Shown one piece after another: positions 1-4,734 of a stretch of 7,187 nucleotides of DNA. A program made the position numbers and the translations under genes. Below the pieces are notes generated by a model. It made no database searches, was not told the DNA's origin, and saw only the letters and a program-made list of their open reading frames with translations. Source of the DNA: Deltaproteobacteria bacterium (GTDB lineage Bacteria > Desulfobacterota > GWC2-55-46 > S146-70); assembly GCA_015492395.1 (NCBI GenBank), contig WGFD01000088.1, positions 1 through 7,187 of the forward strand, given 5' to 3'. The first letter of the stretch is position 1, and each line of letters begins with the position of its first letter.

Positions 1-15
1 GTGTATAAGAGACAG
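1..15 (+). other. Residual Tn5/Nextera mosaic-end adapter
   Basis: The window opens with GTGTATAAGAGACAG, which equals the last 15 bases of the 19-base Tn5 mosaic end used in Nextera libraries (AGATGTGTATAAGAGACAG). It sits exactly at the edge, as expected when an untrimmed adapter survives at a contig terminus. A genuine Tn5 end in the organism is much less likely, because no transposon sequence follows. Genomic sequence probably begins near base 16, so the natural upstream region of the first gene is missing. Confidence 0.9.
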
Positions 16-53
16 CGCCAATTAAGTGTATAGGGTATAGCGGGTAGCATGAT

Positions 54-1223
54 ATGCCGATCAATGTATTGCACGTCATACAGGGCAAACACTTCGGCGG
101 CGCGGAGCAGGTAGTCTATGTCCTGGCTAAATGCTTTGAAAAGAGCAGGGTCTTGCCGACGGTGGTATGCCTGTCGGAGGGCTTGCTGCTTAAGAAGCTG
201 CGGGAAGCCCATATTCCATCGTTCTTCATACCGATGCGGTCAAAGAGAGATATCCTGCTACCCATCAGGAAGACCGTCAGGCTCATCAAAGAGAGGGATA
301 TAGATATTGTTCACACCCACACCGTGAGGTCCAACCTGATCGGCCGGCCTGCGGCCTTTATTAGCGGTAGAAGGTGTATAACACATCTCCACAGCCCTAT
401 ATTAAGGGACTTCGCCGACTTGAGGCGCGGACGGATCAATGAAATTATCGATTCGCTTACCAGGCCCCTGGCCGACCGTTATATCTCTGTAAGCCGCAGC
501 CTTAGGGAGGAAATGATACTTAGAAAGATGCCGGCGGACAGGATAGTGGCTATCCATAATGCCCTGGATCTTGAATCGCTGGGCGTCCTGGATAATGGGG
601 GTGATAACTCGAATGGAGGTATAAGAAAGGAGTTCAATATCCCGTCAGATGTCCCCCTCATTGTAGTGGTGGCCCTCCTGAGACCGAGAAAAGGGGTTGA
701 TGTCCTTATTAAGGCGATGGGAACAGTATTTAATTCCTGTCCCCGTGCCTGTCTCTTGATCGTCGGCAGCGACGATATATCGGAGGATCCCCAATATGGG
801 GTGAATCTCCGTGTGATGGCCTCCGATCTAGGGATTGAAGATAAGATCATATTTACCGGCTTTCGCAACGATGTTCCGGCGATACTAAGGGAGTCAGACC
901 TCATGGTCCTGCCGTCCCGTTTTGGTGAAGGGCTTCCAATGGTCATACTGGAGGCTATGGCCATAGGCGTACCTGTTGTTGCGTCGGGTATAGAGGGTAT
1001 ACCTGAGGTTATAGAGGATGGTATTAGCGGCTTTCTGGTCGAACCTGAAGATGTTGGGGGATTATCGGATAGGATACTACAGGTACTTCAGGCTCCGGCC
1101 ATGCTCAAGGGCGTTGCCGATAGAGCCAAGAAAAAGGTATTGACGGAGCTGGACGGAAATACTCAGGCCAGGAAGATAGAAGAGGTTTACCGGGAGGTGT
1201 TGGCATGTCAGACTCCGCTGTAG
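54..1223 (+). CDS. Glycosyltransferase family 4 (GT-B fold) protein
   Basis: This 389-residue protein is a retaining, nucleotide-sugar-dependent glycosyltransferase of the GT4 type, acting in the cytoplasm, probably in exopolysaccharide or O-antigen synthesis. The N-terminal Rossmann half begins with a typical HVIQGKHFGGAEQVV segment (GGAE at residues 15-18) and contains HTHT at 87-90. The C-terminal half has RPRKG (210-214), which supplies the usual Arg/Lys phosphate contacts, and the EX7E motif (E292 to E300, in FGEGLPMVILEAMA). The length is normal for the family and the gene appears complete. The ATG at 54 has only a weak GGGT-like ribosome site at 42-45, and most upstream sequence is lost at the contig edge. 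It overlaps the next glycosyltransferase gene by 19 bases, which indicates one operon. The sugar donor and acceptor cannot be told from sequence. Confidence 0.93.
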   Translation: MPINVLHVIQGKHFGGAEQVVYVLAKCFEKSRVLPTVVCLSEGLLLKKLREAHIPSFFIPMRSKRDILLPIRKTVRLIKERDIDIVHTHTVRSNLIGRPAAFISGRRCITHLHSPILRDFADLRRGRINEIIDSLTRPLADRYISVSRSLREEMILRKMPADRIVAIHNALDLESLGVLDNGGDNSNGGIRKEFNIPSDVPLIVVVALLRPRKGVDVLIKAMGTVFNSCPRACLLIVGSDDISEDPQYGVNLRVMASDLGIEDKIIFTGFRNDVPAILRESDLMVLPSRFGEGLPMVILEAMAIGVPVVASGIEGIPEVIEDGISGFLVEPEDVGGLSDRILQVLQAPAMLKGVADRAKKKVLTELDGNTQARKIEEVYREVLACQTPL

Positions 1224-1990
1224 CCGCTGCGGGAAGCCGCCGGACTGCGACCATCTTCGGTGTCTCCATAACAGTCTGCACCCTTGGCGAGGGTATCGAT
1301 ATGTTAGAGGAGATGATCGCGTCTCCCGGATCAAAGCTTCTCGTCCTGGCAAACGCCCATACGTTGAACCTGGCCTATGAACGCGGCGACTACCGGAAGG
1401 CGCTACGGGAGGCTGGGCTGGTATTGCGGGACGGCTCCGGGATGAGCTGGGCATTGAGAAGGCGGGGCATTGACCCGCTTCATAATTTTGTGGGCACAGA
1501 CTTCATACCCGACCTCTGCAGGCATACCGCTCATAAGGGCTACAGGTTCTATATCCTTGGAGCAAGACCGGGGATATCCGAGATAGTGGCAAGTAGACTG
1601 GGTTCTATTGCACCTGGTATCACAGTCGCAGGGCACCGCCATGGATACTTCAGGGAAGACGAGGAGGGAGAGGTCATAGATGAAATAAATTCGGCGCATC
1701 CGGATATACTCCTGGTGGCCATGGGTAATCCCAGACAGGAGATCTGGATAGCGAAGAACCTTGGCAGGCTGCGTGTGCCGGTATGCATAGGTGTGGGGGC
1801 CCTGTTCGACTATATGAGCGGGCAGGTTCCCAGGGCGCCGCAATGGATGCTGAGGGCCGGCCTGGAATGGGTATTCAGACTGCTGGTGGAGCCAAGACGG
1901 CTGTGGAGAAGATATGTAGTGGGAAATCCTAAGTTCATCATGAGGGTACTTAGAGAATTACATGAAAAATCTCCACGAGAGTATGGATAA
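1205..1990 (+). CDS. WecG/TagA/CpsF family glycosyltransferase (GT26)
   Basis: This 261-residue protein belongs to the WecG/TagA/CpsF family, which transfers a sugar such as ManNAc or ManNAcA from a UDP donor to a polyprenyl-diphosphate-linked sugar on the inner face of the membrane. Visible family landmarks are NAHTLNLAY (50-58), a conserved Asp in LRDGSGM (D77), GNPRQEIWI (174-182), GVGALFDYMSG (196-206) and the basic, amphipathic C-terminal stretch with RAPQWML, GLEWVFRL and EPRRLWRRY (209-237), which anchors family members at the membrane. The start is supported by GGGAGG at 1192-1197, seven bases before the ATG and inside the preceding gene, so translation is probably coupled. In this family the Asp near residue 77 is the proposed catalytic base. 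The exact sugar (ManNAc, Glc or Gal) is not predictable here. Confidence 0.93.
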   Translation: MSDSAVAAAGSRRTATIFGVSITVCTLGEGIDMLEEMIASPGSKLLVLANAHTLNLAYERGDYRKALREAGLVLRDGSGMSWALRRRGIDPLHNFVGTDFIPDLCRHTAHKGYRFYILGARPGISEIVASRLGSIAPGITVAGHRHGYFREDEEGEVIDEINSAHPDILLVAMGNPRQEIWIAKNLGRLRVPVCIGVGALFDYMSGQVPRAPQWMLRAGLEWVFRLLVEPRRLWRRYVVGNPKFIMRVLRELHEKSPREYG

Positions 1991-2096
1991 ATGGTGGGAT
2001 ATGGTGTACAATATGTGGCAATACCCGCTACTTGAGATATTCTTCCGTATTGTTCAGGTATCCGCTACCGGTGCGGTGTATGAAGATGCACTGTAG
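1962..2096 (+). CDS. Possible small ORF, 44 aa, unrecognised
   Basis: An ATG at 1962, within the last 29 bases of the GT26 gene, opens a 44-codon frame ending at TAG 2094-2096. The peptide begins MKNLHESMDKWWDMVYNMWQ, is rich in Trp, Met and Tyr, and continues with a short hydrophobic stretch (LLEIFFRIVQV). It has no recognisable family and no strong ribosome site (only AGAGAA-like bases upstream), though translation could be coupled to the GT26 stop. It occupies most of the gap before the arylsulfotransferase gene. It may be a small membrane-associated peptide, the remnant N-terminus of a lost gene, or chance. I see no other gene in 1991-2159. Confidence 0.25.
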   Translation: MKNLHESMDKWWDMVYNMWQYPLLEIFFRIVQVSATGAVYEDAL

Positions 2097-2148
2097 GCGA
2101 ATACCGGCACGAATTTCTTACGTTTGAAGATTTACCGCAGTTTACTGC

Positions 2149-2154
2149 AAGGAG
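2149..2154 (+). promoter_or_regulatory. Ribosome binding site deciding the ASST start
   Basis: AAGGAG lies five bases before the ATG at 2160. The longest open frame would begin at a TTG at 2124, which lacks a ribosome site. This site favours 2160, and that choice also places a clean signal peptide at the N-terminus. Confidence 0.7.
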
Positions 2155-2159
2155 CTGGC

Positions 2160-3338
2160 ATGGTGGTCTTTCAAGAGATATTAATCCTACCATTAAGTAG
2201 AAAGTTAATACCTCTTATCTTCTTCTTGATACTATCCGTCTTATCCTGGAGTAGAACGACTTCTGCCTTTCCGACCATATATCCGGTCGGCACAACGATC
2301 CACGACCGCAGTAAGGCCTTTGAAGGCTATACTGTATATAACGCTGGCGCATTGAGCAGGATAATTATGGTGGATATGGACGGGAATGTAGTGCACTATT
2401 GGGAGAAGCCGGGTCTGCAATTTGGTTATACGGAGCCGTTATCCAATGGCAATATACTAGTGGATGGAAGATATGAGAACAGTCAGGCCAGGGGGGTATT
2501 TGAACTTGACTGGGATGGAAATATCGTCTGGAAGTACTCTAATAGGCGTCATCCCCTATTGCATCATGATTTCGAGAGACTGGGCAACGGGAATACAATG
2601 ATCCTGTATAGGATGTTCAGGTACGTGCCAAAGATTTCGTCCATACCGATACTCGACGACTATATTCTGGAAGTTAACCCGCAGGGCAAGATAGTATGGA
2701 GATGGGATACATATAGACATTTTAACGAGTTTGGTTTCAGTGATGAGGCGAAGGGATTGATTGCTGAAAAAGGCGGGGACTGGGCCCATACGAACTCTAT
2801 ACAGAGCCTGCCGGATAATGATCTCGGCGACCCTAGGTTCAAGAAGGGGAATATACTGGTCAGTCAGCGCCACACGAATATTATCTATATCATAGATAGA
2901 GACACCGGGGATATCGTCTGGAAGATCGGCCCAGATGATGCCTTGACCCTTGGGCAGCACGATGCGAAGATGATACCAATAGGGTTTGCGGATGCCGGCA
3001 ACATACTCGTATTCGACAACGGGTACGAAGGCGGATATCCTCCTGAGAGCAGGTACTATTCGCGTGTAGTGACTATAGACCCTCTCACCAAAAAGATTGT
3101 GCAGGAATATGATGCATCCAAATCTGGGTTGCCTCTATGGACTTTTTATAGCCCGGTTGTCGGTGGAGCACAGAGGTTGCGGAACGGAAATACATTGATC
3201 GATGAGGGTGTCAACGGCCGTTTTTTTGAGGTCACAAGTGATGGTGAGATTGTGTGGGAGTATATCAATCCGTACTACAAAGAGTCAAATATAAACAGTG
3301 TTTACAGGGTGTGGCGGGTTGGGCCGGACTGGCCGTAA
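2160..3338 (+). CDS. Exported arylsulfotransferase-like (ASST family) protein
   Basis: From the ATG at 2160 this is a 392-residue protein. Residues 1-36 form a signal peptide with a long hydrophobic core (LIPLIFFLILSVLSW) and a likely cleavage after TTSA, so it should act in the periplasm or outside the cell. The mature part has repeated propeller-blade strands of the type GNILV...DGNIVWKY, GKIVWRWD, GDIVWKIG, GNTLIDEG and GEIVWEY. It also has conserved His-containing segments: LLHHDFERLGNGN (near H135/H136), WAHTNSIQ (208-215) and GQHDA (265-269). These match bacterial arylsulfotransferases, which move sulfate between phenolic compounds without PAPS through a sulfo-histidine. Which His is catalytic here is inference from the family. 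The protein is shorter than the E. coli-type enzyme (about 600 residues), closer to the compact ASST-like subgroup, so sulfotransfer itself is not assured. It lies downstream of the glycosyltransferases. Confidence 0.8.
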   Translation: MVVFQEILILPLSRKLIPLIFFLILSVLSWSRTTSAFPTIYPVGTTIHDRSKAFEGYTVYNAGALSRIIMVDMDGNVVHYWEKPGLQFGYTEPLSNGNILVDGRYENSQARGVFELDWDGNIVWKYSNRRHPLLHHDFERLGNGNTMILYRMFRYVPKISSIPILDDYILEVNPQGKIVWRWDTYRHFNEFGFSDEAKGLIAEKGGDWAHTNSIQSLPDNDLGDPRFKKGNILVSQRHTNIIYIIDRDTGDIVWKIGPDDALTLGQHDAKMIPIGFADAGNILVFDNGYEGGYPPESRYYSRVVTIDPLTKKIVQEYDASKSGLPLWTFYSPVVGGAQRLRNGNTLIDEGVNGRFFEVTSDGEIVWEYINPYYKESNINSVYRVWRVGPDWP

Positions 3339-3422
3339 TACCAGTATGGGGTTGGCGGTATGGATGTCTTCATCATCGTCGACCTTTATTAGGTAGCGAA
3401 TACAAGAAGAACAATTCCTTAT

Positions 3423-3530
3423 ATGTGGAGATTCCTGTGGCTTGCTGCAAAGAGCTTCAATCTTCTCGCCGTGCGTCTTCAAAGAGGAGGAGTAACCGCA
3501 TTGGATGATATTTACCGATGGTCTTCATAA
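3423..3530 (+). CDS. Possible small ORF, 35 aa, upstream of the radical SAM gene
   Basis: An ATG at 3423 opens a 35-codon frame ending at TAA 3528-3530, overlapping the radical SAM start (3518) by 13 bases. The peptide starts MWRFLWLAAKSFNLLAVRLQ, a basic amphipathic stretch, and ends DDIYRWSS. No family is recognised and the ribosome site is weak. Three readings are possible: a small peptide translationally coupled to the radical SAM enzyme; the real N-terminus of that enzyme, separated by a one-base deletion or assembly error; or chance. Many radical SAM proteins carry a similar basic, hydrophobic leader before the cluster motif, which gives the second reading some weight. The remaining gap 3339-3422 shows no gene. 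Confidence 0.3.
   Translation: MWRFLWLAAKSFNLLAVRLQRGGVTALDDIYRWSS
3484..3492 (+). promoter_or_regulatory. Strong Shine-Dalgarno-like GAGGAGGAG, unusually placed
   Basis: GAGGAGGAG at 3484-3492 is one of the best ribosome-binding sequences in the window, but it lies about 25 bases before the radical SAM ATG at 3518, too far for normal use. It is 8 bases before a TTG (3501) and 12 before an ATG (3505), neither in the radical SAM frame. It falls within the possible 35-codon ORF. Confidence 0.4.
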
Positions 3531-4561
3531 AAAAACAGATAAAGAACGCGAGGCCATACTTTTCCGGGACCTCGATGAAGACGAAATACCTCTATCTAAG
3601 ACGGTCCGCACTCCGCCGTTTTACCCATATCAAACCGCGCCAGTTATGGATCGGTGTGACATACAGGTGTCAGTCCAGTTGTCCGCACTGTATCTTCGGG
3701 CCGCAACTGAACCGTTGCACGGAAGAGCTGAGCAGGGAGGAGATATGCGCTATTGTCGAGGACGCGAGAAGACTTGGTTTCCTGGAGGTCTTTTACTTCG
3801 GCGGTGAGCCCCTTTTGCGTGAGGATATAGTGGACCTTGTGCGGTACTCTAGCGAGAAGGGTCTCCTGACCAGTATCTATACGAATGGGATGCTGTTAAC
3901 GCGTGAAAAGGCCGTAGAGCTCAGGAAGGCCGGCCTGTTTCTGTGCAATGTATCCCTGGATAGCGCTTCGCGGGATCTGCATGACAACCTCAGGGGTGTG
4001 AGGGGCTGTTTTGAAAAGGCGGTCGATGGAATAAGGTATGTGCAAGAGGTCGGGGTGAAGTGCTCCATCTGGACATATGTGAAGAAGCGGGATCTGAAGG
4101 AGAATAATCTTGCCGATCTTAAGGGCCTTATAGAGATGGGCAGGCAGTTGCGCGTTTCGAATGTATTCGTGCTATTTCCCATGGCGTCCGGTAACTGGTC
4201 CGACGCTACGGAGCATATCCTGACCGAGGCGGAGAGGATAAAGGTTAGGGATCTCTATAATCCGCCTTTGACGGTCCTCGAATTCCCGGATGAGACCACT
4301 CACTGCTCCGCCGGCAAGAGGCTGGTCTATGTGGCGCCAAGCGGCGATGTCTCTCCATGTCCGACCATACCGCGGTTTTTTGGAAATATAAACGAGGTCT
4401 CCCTTGGCGAGATCCTTAAGAGAATCGAGAGGGGGTTCCTCTCCTCTGCAGGGGGGTACTGCGGTGAGTGCATAATGAACAAGAGCGAGTTCCGTGAGAG
4501 CATAGGCATGGATGGATATCTGGATGACGAAAGTGGCGCCGGGCGCCGGGCGGCAAAGTAG
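3518..4561 (+). CDS. Radical SAM protein with SPASM/twitch-like C-terminus
   Basis: This 347-residue protein is a cytoplasmic radical S-adenosylmethionine enzyme. The [4Fe-4S]-binding motif is CQSSCPHC (C51, C55, C58; CX3CX2C), followed by the SAM-binding GGEP (95-98), YTNGMLL (121-127) and NVSLDSA (144-150), all normal for the fold. The C-terminal part carries four further cysteines (C263, C281, C315, C318) in HCSAGKRL, SPCPTIP and YCGEC, the layout of a SPASM or twitch auxiliary-cluster domain seen in peptide-modifying and related enzymes. The substrate cannot be assigned. The start is uncertain: the ATG at 3518 has no ribosome site at proper distance, Met20 at 3575 is an alternative, and an A7 run at 3529-3535 lies just inside the frame. 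It is preceded by the ASST-like gene and a possible 35-codon ORF, and followed by a 173-base gap. Confidence 0.88.
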   Translation: MVFIKKQIKNARPYFSGTSMKTKYLYLRRSALRRFTHIKPRQLWIGVTYRCQSSCPHCIFGPQLNRCTEELSREEICAIVEDARRLGFLEVFYFGGEPLLREDIVDLVRYSSEKGLLTSIYTNGMLLTREKAVELRKAGLFLCNVSLDSASRDLHDNLRGVRGCFEKAVDGIRYVQEVGVKCSIWTYVKKRDLKENNLADLKGLIEMGRQLRVSNVFVLFPMASGNWSDATEHILTEAERIKVRDLYNPPLTVLEFPDETTHCSAGKRLVYVAPSGDVSPCPTIPRFFGNINEVSLGEILKRIERGFLSSAGGYCGECIMNKSEFRESIGMDGYLDDESGAGRRAAK

Positions 4562-4569
4562 GCGGCATC

Positions 4570-4590
4570 CCCTTGGAAGGGTTTACTTTT
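4570..4590 (+). terminator. Weak possible terminator after the radical SAM gene
   Basis: CCCT (4570-4573) and AGGG (4578-4581) can pair around a TGGA loop, followed by TTTACTTTT. The four-pair stem is short, so this is only a weak candidate. Its position, nine bases after the radical SAM stop and ahead of a likely new promoter, is where an operon end would be expected. Confidence 0.25.
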
Positions 4591-4657
4591 GTAATATATG
4601 TGGCAAACTGTGATGTATGGGTGTATACTAATGGCCGGGTGGCAGGGGATATCAGGT

Positions 4658-4670
4658 CCTCTGTGAGAGG
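4658..4670 (+). repeat. Short inverted repeat abutting the -35 region
   Basis: CCTCT (4658-4662) and AGAGG (4666-4670) form a five-pair hairpin with a GTG loop, ending immediately before the proposed -35 box TTGTTA. It could be an operator or part of a termination signal, but an inverted repeat this short can also arise by chance. Confidence 0.25.
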
Positions 4671-4698
4671 TTGTTAATAGAAGGAATACCGTCATAAT
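4671..4698 (+). promoter_or_regulatory. Candidate sigma70-type promoter for the SBBP protein
   Basis: TTGTTA (4671-4676, four of six matches to TTGACA) is followed after 16 bases by CATAAT (4693-4698, five of six matches to TATAAT). Transcription would begin near 4705, about 30 bases before the start codon at 4735. A second, weaker -10-like TATACT lies at 4624-4629. The prediction rests on consensus matching alone. Confidence 0.4.
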
Positions 4699-4722
4699 AT
4701 TGTGACTACTGTAATCTTAGGT

Positions 4723-4729
4723 AAGGAGG
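4723..4729 (+). promoter_or_regulatory. Ribosome binding site of the SBBP protein
   Basis: AAGGAGG lies five bases before the ATG at 4735. It is a near-perfect Shine-Dalgarno sequence and fixes the start, which also gives a good signal peptide. Confidence 0.85.
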
Positions 4730-4734
4730 TGCCT

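Noticed and set aside
479..964. Minus-strand open frame of 161 codons opposite the GT4 gene
   Set aside because: It lies fully antisense to a gene with clear GT4 motifs, and its Ser/Arg/Ile-rich translation has no family features. The other minus-strand frames across the window are shadows for the same reasons.
2062..2076. CCGC...GCGG hairpin between the GT26 and ASST genes
   Set aside because: The stem is four pairs with a seven-base loop and no T-run, which is within chance expectation.
3254..3508. 84-codon + strand frame bridging the ASST end and the radical SAM start
   Set aside because: It overlaps the conserved C-terminal blade of the ASST-like protein, has no suitable ribosome site and gives a composition without recognisable domains.
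3529..3535. A AAA AAA heptamer as a programmed -1 frameshift site
   Set aside because: It is in slippery phase for the radical SAM frame, but slipping would lead into the shadow frame ending at 3807 and lose the catalytic motifs. No convincing downstream stem was seen.
3505..3807. 100-codon frame overlapping the radical SAM N-terminus
   Set aside because: The radical SAM frame carries the CX3CX2C motif in this interval. This one is out of frame and reads as a shadow, though its ATG is considered in the indel finding.
4535..4547. GGCGC-CGG-GCGCC hairpin at the end of the radical SAM gene
   Set aside because: It is a strong small stem, but it is inside the coding region and no T-run follows, so it is not a credible intrinsic terminator.
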